From Halobellus ruber (lineage in GTDB: Archaea; Halobacteriota; Halobacteria; Halobacteriales; Haloferacaceae): a DNA stretch of 64,000 nt. Position numbers and translations under genes: made by a program. This document shows, one piece after another, positions 50,963-59,361 of the stretch (positions are counted from its first letter, which is position 1; the number at the start of each line of letters is the position of its first letter). The stretch lies in contig NZ_JACKXD010000003.1 of NCBI RefSeq assembly GCF_014212355.1, forward strand, positions 186,001-250,000, written 5' to 3'. The notes under the pieces are model-generated. The model was not told the DNA's origin. It ran no database searches and saw only the letters and a program-made list of their open reading frames with translations.

Positions 50963-51256
50963 GTGCTCTCCAGAGTACGGAATGGCCTGTTCCGTGAGCC
51001 GTCCGGGCGGCCACAGACGCTCGTGATGTTCGGCGGGGCGGTCGTCCTCTCCGGCCTCGCCGGCTACGGGTACGTGGTCGGTGGAACCAGGTTGGTCTGG
51101 ACGGTGGCGATGGCGGTCGGGTTCGCGCTTTCCGGCGTCGCCGAAGCGTTGCCTGCGGGACGACGACGGGCAGCGGGTGGGCTACGGATCGCCGCGATCG
51201 TCCTGATGCTGAGCCTGATCGGCGTGGTGGCTTTCGCACCCGAGTACGTCGTTTGA
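50963..51256 (+). CDS. Small three-span membrane protein
   Basis: 97 residues with a GTG start and three spans (TLVMFGGAVVLSGLAGYGYVV, VWTVAMAVGFALSGVAEAL, LRIAAIVLMLSLIGVVAFA). Unrecognised family. Lies 19 nt before the next membrane-protein gene, same strand, suggesting an operon. Confidence 0.55.
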   Translation: MLSRVRNGLFREPSGRPQTLVMFGGAVVLSGLAGYGYVVGGTRLVWTVAMAVGFALSGVAEALPAGRRRAAGGLRIAAIVLMLSLIGVVAFAPEYVV

Positions 51257-51275
51257 TGATGGATAGCATACCGTA

Positions 51276-51659
51276 ATGTCGAGAGCCCCGTGGTGGTTCG
51301 GTGTCGTTCTCTGTCCGGTAGTGCCGGCGTTGTCGCTTCTCTCCGGGGCTGCGTCCCGGACGTTCGTCGCGGTATCGGGGTCGGGAGCCGACCTGAACGT
51401 CGGAGTCGGTGTCGCGTCGTTCATCCTGGGGGTGATCTCGTTTTGGGGTGGGATACTCGTCGGGGTGATCGTCCTCGTCTGTTTGCTCGGAGACGTTCGG
51501 GCGCTCAGGCGGGCGCCGGGGTGGTCCCCAAGCATCGCCTGGCCACTGGCCGGGATCGTCCATCTCGCCGGCGTCGTCCTTCCGGCGGCGTTCGCGCTCT
51601 CGGTCCCGCTTCTCTCGTACTACCTGTACGGACGGCGCGAGCACATCTCGACGGGCTGA
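51276..51659 (+). CDS. Small four-span membrane protein
   Basis: 127 residues with spans at WFGVVLCPVVPALSLLSG, VASFILGVISFWGGILVGVI, and LAGIVHLAGVVLPAAFALSV, the last ending in YYLYGRREHI. The final motif resembles other haloarchaeal short membrane proteins that end in a Tyr-rich cytoplasmic turn. Function unknown. Confidence 0.6.
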   Translation: MSRAPWWFGVVLCPVVPALSLLSGAASRTFVAVSGSGADLNVGVGVASFILGVISFWGGILVGVIVLVCLLGDVRALRRAPGWSPSIAWPLAGIVHLAGVVLPAAFALSVPLLSYYLYGRREHISTG

Positions 51660-51725
51660 CGCTCGCTACGTGCCGCGGTCAGTCGGTATCACAACGAGCG
51701 TGGGGTGCGTCCGATGGGTGACCCG

Positions 51726-52040
51726 TTACCCGATCGCGTCCCCGCCCCCATCCGGATCGTCGCTCCGTCGCCACCGCACGCCGGCGAGGAGACCGATCGG
51801 AACGCATCCGGCGGCAAGCGCGAGGAGGAAAATCTCCATAACTCCGGAGGCGGCAGTCGAAATCTGCAGGAAGCTGTACGCCAACCAGAACGATCCCACA
51901 CAGATCGTCACGTAGAACCGACGGCGGGAGCGGGTACCGGCGCGATACTTGTAGACGGTCGCGACGAGGACGACCGCCCACGCGGCTCCGACGGCGGCCC
52001 CGAGTACCCAGTCCGGGACGTCGAGGATCGACTGGAGCAT
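51726..52040 (-). CDS. Small three-span membrane protein
   Basis: 104 residues starting MLQSILDVPDWVLGAAVGAA; spans near 12-30, 45-60 and 66-86. ATG at 52040 chosen because the upstream part of the frame is polar and not typical. No family recognised. Confidence 0.55.
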   Translation of the reverse strand: MLQSILDVPDWVLGAAVGAAWAVVLVATVYKYRAGTRSRRRFYVTICVGSFWLAYSFLQISTAASGVMEIFLLALAAGCVPIGLLAGVRWRRSDDPDGGGDAIG

Positions 52041-52349
52041 TGCCGGAGGAGTGGTCCGAGGATCAAACAAGGTTCTGAATGCTCCAACTACCGTTTCACT
52101 CACCCCCGCTTTCGCACCTCGGCCGCTCGTGCTGTCGGCGGCGTCCCGCCACAACAGGCACGCGGACAGGACGGACGACGGCGTCCTGACGGATCTCGGG
52201 GCTACCGCAGACTCGTCTTCGACGTCGTCGACGCGGCTGGCGACGGGCTACAGGTCGCACACCCGGTGGAAGCCGCCGGCTCCCGTGGAGTGTGAACTGT
52301 GCGGTACAATTATTACGGAGTAATCGAAACGTTCGCGATGGTGGTATGT

Positions 52350-52634
52350 ATGACCACACCAGAGGCGGACGGCGGGCGGTTCCAGGCGTTCGACCGGAAT
52401 AACACCCGATCAACCCAGCTTTGGTGGTGTCTCGAAGGGATCGTCGGGGCGGGCGTCGCCGGACTCGTCGTTCTGGTTTCGTACTCGGCGGTGACCGATC
52501 TGACGGCGGCGCTCGGGCTGCTGTCCTCGACGGCGATCGCGTTCCTCGTGCTCCTCGCGTGGGTCTCGGTGTGGAGCATCATCGCAGCCACGCGGGACCA
52601 CCTAAGGACGGCTCCGGAAGCGCGGCGCGGTTGA
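52350..52634 (+). CDS. Small two-span membrane protein
   Basis: 94 residues. Polar front MTTPEADGGRFQAFDRNN, then two spans (CLEGIVGAGVAGLVVLVSY and TAIAFLVLLAWVSVWSIIA). TATA-like CAATTATTACGG about 35 nt upstream of ATG 52350. Function unknown. Confidence 0.55.
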   Translation: MTTPEADGGRFQAFDRNNTRSTQLWWCLEGIVGAGVAGLVVLVSYSAVTDLTAALGLLSSTAIAFLVLLAWVSVWSIIAATRDHLRTAPEARRG

Positions 52635-52758
52635 TGACCCGTCTGGGGGAACTGTGCGGGACGACGGGGTCGTCGGCCTCGCGAAACTCCCGGCACCCGG
52701 CTGGCGAGTGCGCCGTGCCGACCGGCGGTTCGGGACGCGGACTCGGTGCTGTCCCCGT

Positions 52759-53089
52759 TCAACTCCCGATGAGAGCGACTGCCCCTGCCATACCGAGAAA
52801 CAGCAGGCCGAATCCGGCAGCCGCGGCCGGAACCGACGTTTGAAGTAACGCCCCCCCCAGCGAAGGCTCCGGCGCCGCCGATCGCAGCACCGGCCCGGCT
52901 TCCCGCGGAGTCCCCACGCGATCGGGCAAGCCACTCCTGACGGTGTGCAACTATCAGGGACGTCACGACCGCATAGAGCGGGAACAGTGAGGCCCTAATC
53001 AGCGTGTCTGCCGTAGTCGCAACCGCGAGTGAACCCGTAACGACCGATCCAACGGCTACTGACACGGCGTACCGGAGAGCGGGGGGCAT
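52759..53089 (-). pseudogene. Frameshifted three-span membrane protein gene
   Basis: Translation from ATG 53089 gives a membrane protein front (LRYAVSVAVGSVVTGSLAV, SLFPLYAVVTSLIVAHRQEW, AIGGAGAFAGG) and then runs into a C8 tract at 52851-52858 (G8 on the coding strand). After it, a different frame continues with ALLQTSVPAAAAGFGLLFLG and a stop at 52759. Removing one base of the tract gives a single 109-residue protein. Either the gene is inactivated, it varies by slippage, or the assembly has a homopolymer error. Confidence 0.65.
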
Positions 53090-53300
53090 ACTCCGGTGTG
53101 GGGTAACGCCGGAAAAAGACTCTGACGATCGGATACACGGCCCGGGAACGGTCGTCCGGAGCGAGGAACGGGTGGGGGCTGACTCCGTTCGGGACGGCCC
53201 TCCTGGAGCGCGGTCCGCGATAGGAGTTTCCGCGACTGCGCCCGTTTGCCCGTGTGTATCCGGGATCGTGGAATTCACATCCACCCGATACCGCTCGCTA

Positions 53301-53840
53301 TCACCCCACCGCGGTGGACTGATTCGACGCGACCGGGGTCTTCCGTGCGAGTTCGTAGAGCCGATGGCATCCGGGGTTCGGTCCGGTCGATCCCGCGCTA
53401 CAGTGGGCGATTCGCCCGTTCAGGTAGACTGCAACGCGCTTGCCGGTCACCCCGCCGGGCGCATCGATCTCCAGCCGATACGCGATCTCTCCCTTGCAGG
53501 ACGTCGTGCCGTTCGACGGCTCGATCGTTCGGACGACCGCTCGGTACGTGACGATGTCCGCGTTTTCGGGTGACGTCCGCGCGACCTTCGCCGTGAGTTC
53601 GGCGTCCGGCGACGCGGTTTCGACGACTCCCCGGTAGACGTTGGTGCCGCCTGCGCCGCTCTTCGAGGCCGCAAACGACCGGATCTCGCCGCGGCACCCA
53701 CGGTCGGTGACGGCCAGTGAGTCGACCTCCGGGGTCGGCTCCGGCGGGTCCGGCTCGAACGGCCCGGCGTCGGTGGCGTACGCAGCACCCACGAACAGGG
53801 CCGACGTGGCGATGACTGCAACGAGGACCTGTCGCTGCAC
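53301..53840 (-). CDS. Exported haloarchaeal protein of unknown function
   Basis: 179 residues from a GTG at 53840. A hydrophobic signal-like helix (VQRQVLVAVIATSALFVGA) is followed by a Pro/Glu stretch and a soluble domain with paired cysteines: VTDRGCRGEIRSF, TSCKGEIAYRLEIDAPGG and RIAHCSAGSTGPNPGCHRL. The conserved four cysteines suggest two disulfides outside the cell. It matches a haloarchaeal family I recognise by pattern but cannot name. Start chosen to open at the signal helix. Confidence 0.65.
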   Translation of the reverse strand: MQRQVLVAVIATSALFVGAAYATDAGPFEPDPPEPTPEVDSLAVTDRGCRGEIRSFAASKSGAGGTNVYRGVVETASPDAELTAKVARTSPENADIVTYRAVVRTIEPSNGTTSCKGEIAYRLEIDAPGGVTGKRVAVYLNGRIAHCSAGSTGPNPGCHRLYELARKTPVASNQSTAVG

Positions 53841-54007
53841 ACCGCAGGCTGTCGGAAGAGGAATAAGAGTCTTGTGTGTGGTTTTCGGACGGTGGACACT
53901 GCCTGAACGCGCCCCCGAACGTCGCGGATTCGGCCGCACGAAGGTGGCTCAAATCTAATTTTAATGCTTCAAGCGTTCTAATATGGCTCCGTGACGACGT
54001 GGACGTG

Positions 54008-54778
54008 ATGGCCGTTGTCGCCGCGTTCAACGACGGAGCCGCTGCCTCAAAGAGACAGTCGGTGCTACTCGTTGCCGGGCTGGTTCCCGGGGCCGGCAGC
54101 CAGCTCCGACACGTCGACGACCTCGTCGGGTCGCCGGTGCTCTCGGCGGGGGCGTCAGTGGCGTGGCTGGTCGCTTTCCCGTTCGTGCTCGGAACTGCCC
54201 GCGACGCGGTCGAGGGACCGGGCGTTTCACCCGCTCGGATCGTCACCAGCGCCCGGACGCATTACCTCCGGCCGGTTCTGGCAACCGTACTGTTCGTGGG
54301 TATCGTCCTCGGGGCCGGCAGACTGCTCGGAGTTGCCGGACTCGTGTTCGGGATCGGAACGACCGCACTCACAGCGGCACACGAACTGCTCGCCGTCGCT
54401 GCCGGCATCGGCTCTATGCTCGTGTGGCTGGCGTCCGTACTCGTCGTCTGTCTGTTCGTGCAGTTTTACGACGCCGCGACCGTCGTCGAGGACCACGGCG
54501 TGACGGGGGCGTTCCGGAGCAGCGCCCGACTCGTCCGTGCGAATCTCACAAGCGTCGTCGGGGTCTCGGAAATCTGGCTCGTCCTATCGAACGCCTTCCG
54601 CATCCCCGAGTTCGTGCGCAGAACGGTACTGATCGGTCGCACCCCCCCAGACGCTCCCGGCTGCCGTTCCGCTCGCGGTCGGCGTTGGCCCGTCGGCGGC
54701 GGGCGTCGCGTACTTCTACACGCGGCGTACTATCTGCGACTGATCGCTACCACGGCCCCTTTGGGGCGAGGAGGATGA
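54008..54778 (+). CDS. DUF7847-like multi-span membrane protein with frame-scrambled C-terminus
   Basis: 256 residues as read. Five spans and the family block VQFYDAATVVEDHGVTGAFRSS are clear. After RTPP the frame becomes basic and unlike the family for about 24 codons, then returns to AAYYLRLIATT. Reading past the C7 run at 54642-54648 with one base fewer gives PAAVPLAVGVGPSAAGVAYFYT, the expected sequence, and a second compensating indel near 54721 restores AYYLRLI. The gene therefore probably carries two indels or two sequence errors. ATG 54008 follows a TATA-like CTAATATGG. Confidence 0.65.
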   Translation: MAVVAAFNDGAAASKRQSVLLVAGLVPGAGSQLRHVDDLVGSPVLSAGASVAWLVAFPFVLGTARDAVEGPGVSPARIVTSARTHYLRPVLATVLFVGIVLGAGRLLGVAGLVFGIGTTALTAAHELLAVAAGIGSMLVWLASVLVVCLFVQFYDAATVVEDHGVTGAFRSSARLVRANLTSVVGVSEIWLVLSNAFRIPEFVRRTVLIGRTPPDAPGCRSARGRRWPVGGGRRVLLHAAYYLRLIATTAPLGRGG

Positions 54779-54874
54779 TCGCTCACTAACAACTACGTAC
54801 GACCACCGCGAAGGGCCACTGCTCGCACCGGAACGGAACTGACCCGAACGACGCATCCCCGCATTCGACACACG

Positions 54875-55327
54875 ATGCCACGACTCCTCCCGACACAGAC
54901 GGACGCGACGATCGAACGAAGCGACTCCCCGACCGTCCTGAGTCTCGACGACGACGACACCAGGGACGTGATCGAAGCGCTGTCCTCCGAAACGGCCTAC
55001 GGGATCTTCCGTCTGCTCAACGAGACGCCGGCGACGCCGGCACGGATCGCCGAACAGCTCGATCAGAGCATACAGAACGTTCACTACCACCTGTCAAACC
55101 TCGAATCGGCCGGCGTGATCGAGGTCACGGACACGTGCTACTCCGAAAAGGGGCGTGAGATGAGCGTGTACGTCGTGTCCGAGGATCCGACGCTGCTGTT
55201 TCTCGGCACGGAGGACGACCGGCCGAGTCTCAAGCGCGCGTTCAGATCCTTCGCCTCGCTGCTCGGCCCCCCGTCGATCCTGCTTGCGGCCGGCGAAGCA
55301 GTGTCGCAGCTACTCACTGGCGAATGA
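54875..55327 (+). CDS. ArsR-family transcriptional regulator
   Basis: 150 residues. HTH: DVIEALSSETAYGIFRLLNETPATPARIAEQLDQSIQNVHYHLSNLESAGVI, with key segments TPARIAEQLDQSIQNVHYHL and SNLESAGVIEV, then a wing with SEKGREMSVYVV. The C-terminus ends in a short hydrophobic segment (LLGPPSILLAAGEAVSQLL), seen in haloarchaeal ArsR proteins linked to the membrane. Its stop overlaps the next gene by 4 bp. Confidence 0.88.
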   Translation: MPRLLPTQTDATIERSDSPTVLSLDDDDTRDVIEALSSETAYGIFRLLNETPATPARIAEQLDQSIQNVHYHLSNLESAGVIEVTDTCYSEKGREMSVYVVSEDPTLLFLGTEDDRPSLKRAFRSFASLLGPPSILLAAGEAVSQLLTGE

Positions 55328-56229
55328 CCGACCGACCCGAGTTCCCGAGCCGGCAGGCGAATTCCGTCGAGAACGCACCGACGAGCAGCGCGGCACCCAC
55401 GATCAAAGCCCGGGACGACCTCGAGGGGTGCGGCTGTCTCGACTGTCGGAACGTCGGGACTGTCAGCGTCAATCGGACCGTGCTCGACATGCTCGTGTGG
55501 TCCGTTCGGCTGTTTCGATCCCACCGGTCGATCGTCGTCTTCGCGGGCGTGGTCATCCTCGGCAAGCGACTCCTCGGAACCGGACTGGTTACCGCGCTCC
55601 CGACGCCTGTAGTCGGGACGATGGAAGCCGTAACCGGGTTCGTCTTCGTCGTCCTGATCCGCGCTTACGTGGGAACGATCGCCGCCAGCGAACTCACCGA
55701 CACCCCTGTCACGGTGTGCGGCGGGCTACGTCGAAGCGTTGCCAGAGCGCCGGCGCTGGTCGGCGTCGTTGCGCTCGTAGTTCTTGCAGCGATGCTGATT
55801 CCGTTCGTCCTGTCGCTTCCGGTCGTTCTCCTGGCCGGGGGCCTCGCTGCTATGTCGCTCGAGACGGTCGGATTCCCCGTCATCGCGGCGGTCGGGGGGG
55901 TCGTGTTCGCAGTCCCGTTTCTGCTCCTCGTCTTCAAGCTGTGGTTCGCGCCCGAAGCGTGCGTCATCGGTCAGTACGGCCCGCTCGAATCGCTCCGGGT
56001 GAGTTGGCGGATCACGGGGAACTACCACAGTAGATTCGTCCTCATCGTCCTCATCGCCGTCGGGAGCGCGATCAGCCTCTCCCTTCCGGCGTCACTCCCG
56101 GAACTGACGACAGGACTGTCACCGGCACCGCCGGTGTTGGACGCCATTTCCTCGAGCGTCGGTGACTTCGTCTCCGTTCTGTGGGCGAGTGCGTACGCAC
56201 ACATCTACGTCCAAAGCGTCGTCTCGTAG
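55324..56229 (+). CDS. Multi-span membrane protein coupled to the ArsR regulator (DUF7847-like)
   Basis: 301 residues. A cytoplasmic front holds a small cysteine cluster (GCGCLDCRN) that could bind metal. Five to six spans follow, with LWFAPEACVIGQYGPLESLRVSW and RITGNYHSRFVLIVLIAV matching the pattern of 49912 and 54008 (cited in pieces). The 4-bp overlap with the ArsR gene suggests the regulator governs this protein. Substrate unknown. Confidence 0.7.
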   Translation: MTDRPEFPSRQANSVENAPTSSAAPTIKARDDLEGCGCLDCRNVGTVSVNRTVLDMLVWSVRLFRSHRSIVVFAGVVILGKRLLGTGLVTALPTPVVGTMEAVTGFVFVVLIRAYVGTIAASELTDTPVTVCGGLRRSVARAPALVGVVALVVLAAMLIPFVLSLPVVLLAGGLAAMSLETVGFPVIAAVGGVVFAVPFLLLVFKLWFAPEACVIGQYGPLESLRVSWRITGNYHSRFVLIVLIAVGSAISLSLPASLPELTTGLSPAPPVLDAISSSVGDFVSVLWASAYAHIYVQSVVS

Positions 56230-56432
56230 TGTCCCGTCTCACTCGTGGCTACGCGGGAACATCGGCTCGGACGCTCCACGCAGATCACCACCGCGCACCG
56301 TCTACTGTGCTCCCTCATCGTCCTGAGTTGGTCCTTCGCTTCGTGGCTCCCACCGAGGGTGTTCCACGTGAGCCAGTGTAGCGTACACATACCGGACCGT
56401 CACACGGACGACCGCCGTCGTCAGCACGTGGA

Positions 56433-58043
56433 TCAGTCGAACGCGTAGCGTCGGTACCGTCGGATCGCGTAGCGGTACGCCCCGTATGATACGCCTACGA
56501 TCAGTGTCACGTACGCTCCGAAGCCGACGAGAAAGACGAGAGTGAGTACGAGGTTTCCGGCGACGGCGAACCACGTCACCACGAGCCCGAGCCCCGTTCC
56601 GCCACCGACGACGAACAGATACCCGATCATCACGAGCGTCGACGGCACGACCGTTTCGGTCCCCCAGAACTCGCGCTCCTCGTATATCGGGTACGCCGCG
56701 CCGATGCCGGGCGCGAACGTCGCCGCGGCAACGCAGGTCCCGACTCCGACACCTGCGAAGGCCAGGGCTCGCGGCACTGCCGTTCCGAGGCCGACCGACG
56801 CGAGCGGAGCGAGAACGGCGATCGGGAGACCGACGGCAGCACCGGCCACCACCCGCCCGCGGACGAGGGCCCGTGGTTCGGTCGTGGTGAGCAGCAGTAA
56901 CGGGAGCTGCGGGCGGTCGTCCCCGAGCGGGTTCAATCCGAACGCCGCTCCCGCGAGAACCGTCCCGAGGCCGACCCCCGTGGCCGCGACGAGAACCCCG
57001 ATCGCGTCACCGGACGATTGCACGATGGTCGTTCCGACCGGGCCGATAAAGAAGACGATCACCAGCAGGTGGCTCAGTTCCCGTGGGCGCCGACGAGCGC
57101 GGACGAGGACGCCCCACGCGATCCGCCCCGCCTCGGTCCACGCGAACGGCCGCGGTGCGGTGAACCCGCCGCTCGAGGTGCGCCCCCGTTTCGACGTGGG
57201 TCGAGTCGGGGCGTCGGTAAACCAGAGGGTAGAGGCCTGCTTTGTGGCGACCGCGAGTCCGATCGGTGTCAGCGCGAGCGCGACACCGAGCACGGCGACC
57301 GATCCGACCGACACCGGCCGTACGAGGGGTGTTCCGGCGAAGGCGAGCGAAACGTACGCTACAAGCGGGTCGAACGTCGCCGCCGAGAGCAGCCACCGCA
57401 TCCAGCGATCCGGCTCAACGATGTACGTCCCGACGAACTGCGAGGCCGCCGCGACGCCGACCATCGCGAGAACACCCACCAGCTTCAGGACCCGACGGAC
57501 GGCGGGGAGACATCGGAGGAATCGCAGGGTACCGAGTCCGGCGGCGTACCCCCAGACGGCTGCACAACAGACGAGCGGTAGTGCGACGAGGCCGCCCGTC
57601 AGGACGAGTGACGGTGCTCCGGCCCCCAGTGCGAACGCGACGGCGAGCGCACCGATCGGCACGCCGAACCACAGGGACAGCCGCCCGATCTCCGCAGCCA
57701 TAAGGCCGAGAACCACCGCACGCGGGTGGACTGTCGTCAGGACGAGATCCTCGGCTTCGACGCTCCCGATCCGTTCCAGTGTCCTCAGCATCGCCACTAA
57801 CCCGAGCACGAGTGGGAACGCGCTTGCACCGGCCTCGAAGAACGGAATCGCGGTCACGGAGCGCGTAGTCCGACCGAGCAGGTACGCAGTCGGGAGCGAC
57901 AGCAGCAAACTCCCGCCGAAGAACAACAACACAACCCCCAGTCCGATGAGCCGGCGCGTGGTTCCGAGATACCCCCGGAGGCTCCGAACGAACTCCGCAC
58001 GGCCGATTCGGAGGCCGTACCGAACGTCGCGTTGTAGACTCAT
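56433..58043 (-). CDS. ABC transporter permease (ABC-2 type)
   Basis: 536 residues with about twelve spans in two similar halves and a cytoplasmic loop near 270-300. Paired with the ATPase at 58040 by a 4-bp overlap. The half-and-half layout (RYGLRIGRAEFVRSLRGYLGT at the front) is that of haloarchaeal ABC-2-like exporters of unknown cargo. Confidence 0.82.
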   Translation of the reverse strand: MSLQRDVRYGLRIGRAEFVRSLRGYLGTTRRLIGLGVVLLFFGGSLLLSLPTAYLLGRTTRSVTAIPFFEAGASAFPLVLGLVAMLRTLERIGSVEAEDLVLTTVHPRAVVLGLMAAEIGRLSLWFGVPIGALAVAFALGAGAPSLVLTGGLVALPLVCCAAVWGYAAGLGTLRFLRCLPAVRRVLKLVGVLAMVGVAAASQFVGTYIVEPDRWMRWLLSAATFDPLVAYVSLAFAGTPLVRPVSVGSVAVLGVALALTPIGLAVATKQASTLWFTDAPTRPTSKRGRTSSGGFTAPRPFAWTEAGRIAWGVLVRARRRPRELSHLLVIVFFIGPVGTTIVQSSGDAIGVLVAATGVGLGTVLAGAAFGLNPLGDDRPQLPLLLLTTTEPRALVRGRVVAGAAVGLPIAVLAPLASVGLGTAVPRALAFAGVGVGTCVAAATFAPGIGAAYPIYEEREFWGTETVVPSTLVMIGYLFVVGGGTGLGLVVTWFAVAGNLVLTLVFLVGFGAYVTLIVGVSYGAYRYAIRRYRRYAFD

Positions 58044-58816
58044 TCTCCGGTGTGGGGTGCGTCGCTTCGGTGGTCGCTTGTGACTGCGAGGAACGCGTCC
58101 TCCAACGAGTCGCTCGCACCCGTCTCCGCCCGGTTCTGTACCTCTTCCGGGGTTCCCTCCGCGACGAGCCTCCCGTCGAACAACACGCCGACCGCATCGG
58201 CAATAGCTTCGACGACTGGCAGTATGTGAGTCGAGAGGAAGACTGTGGTCCCCCGATCGGCAAAGGCCGTGATGGATCTCCGAATGGCCCGGGCAGCGCG
58301 TGGGTCGAGTCCCGAGGTGGGCTCGTCGAGAAACAGGACGTCCGGATCGTGCAGGACGCTCTGGACGAACGCGGTTTTCTGCCGCATCCCCTTTGAGTAC
58401 GCCTCGATCCGTTTGTCGGCGTCGCCACGCAGATCGAACCGATCGAGATACCCGTCGATTCGGTCGCGGGCGACGTCCTGCGGGACGTCACGGAGATCAG
58501 CCACGTACTCCAGTTGTTCCCGTGCGCTAAACTCCTCGTAGAGCGGTGGCGTTTCGGGAAGGTAGCCGATACGTGACGCGAGCGCACGTCGATCGGTCAC
58601 GTCGACACCGCGAACGCGGACGGATCCGCTCGTGGGCCCTGTCAGACCCGTAAGGAGTCGCATCGTGGTCGTCTTGCCCGCGCCGTTCGGGCCGAGAAAG
58701 CCGTAGACGGTTCCCGTCGGGATCGCGAGCGAGAGTCGTTCGACGGCGACCTCTGAGTTGTAGGTCTTCCGCAGGTCGGTCGTCCGGATGGCGATGTCGT
58801 CGTCAGTGGAGGGCAT
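58040..58816 (-). CDS. ABC transporter ATP-binding protein
   Basis: 258 residues with all ATPase motifs: Walker A FLGPNGAGKTTTMRLLTGL, Q-loop YLPETPPLYEE, signature YSKGMRQKTAFVQSVL (variant of LSGGQ), Walker B VLFLDEPTSGLD and the H-loop STHILPV. CcmA/DrrA-like group, which usually exports lipids, antibiotics or signals. Divergent from nothing; upstream is relic DNA. Confidence 0.93.
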   Translation of the reverse strand: MPSTDDDIAIRTTDLRKTYNSEVAVERLSLAIPTGTVYGFLGPNGAGKTTTMRLLTGLTGPTSGSVRVRGVDVTDRRALASRIGYLPETPPLYEEFSAREQLEYVADLRDVPQDVARDRIDGYLDRFDLRGDADKRIEAYSKGMRQKTAFVQSVLHDPDVLFLDEPTSGLDPRAARAIRRSITAFADRGTTVFLSTHILPVVEAIADAVGVLFDGRLVAEGTPEEVQNRAETGASDSLEDAFLAVTSDHRSDAPHTGE

Positions 58817-58923
58817 ACGTCACGCCGAGGGTTGTCACACTGCCCGCCTATGCGTTTCGGAACTATCGACTCAGTTGCTCGCTGCGACACCCCCGGCGTC
58901 CGCCTCGAATCCGCGATCCACGG

Positions 58924-59361
58924 CTACCCGTCTCCCGGGTGCAGACGCGCGTCCGGGAGGCGAGCCGGCGCGACGGACGCGGTCGTCCCTGCCCCCGGTT
59001 CGTACTCCGCACCCGTCGACCGCGTCTCGGAGCCCCGTTCGATGTCCGCCGGGTACAGTTCGGTTCCGGTGTACTCGGGTCCGACGTACCCGTATACGAA
59101 CGCGACGTTCGGCTCGTACCCGGCGCCCGGGTTCGAGGACCTCCCGCCGTCCGCCTCGATGCTCAGTTCCGTGACTGTCGCCTCAACTCCGACTGACTCC
59201 CGAACGGCCTCGGTCTGGTGGATGCGATTGTAGCCCCCGCAACTGGCGATGAGGGTGTTATACGAAGGTTCCCACAGGTGATCAAGAATCGGTCGATACA
59301 GCGCTTGGGTATGGTAATCGGTTCCAGTCGGTTCACCCCGGGCAAGCGCGGTCGGCGACGT
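58924..59361 (-). pseudogene. Relic of a DUF3592-type protein
   Basis: A 145-codon open stretch without ATG, GTG or TTG start. It holds the core of a DUF3592 domain: GGYNRIHQTEAVRESVGVEATVTE and YEPNVAFVYGYVGPEYTGTELYPAD (cited in short parts: AVRESVGVEATVTEL; YEPNVAFVYGYVGPEYTGTE), then YEPGAGTTASVAP and a stop at 58924. The usual N-terminal span and the C-terminal span are missing. It follows the stop of the 59362 gene in the same frame with no gap, so it could in principle be reached by read-through. More likely it is a decayed gene joined by deletion. Confidence 0.6.

Noticed and set aside
58832-59233. A plus-strand 133-residue gene
   Set aside because: The minus strand of the same DNA encodes a recognisable DUF3592 core, so the plus-strand frame is its shadow.
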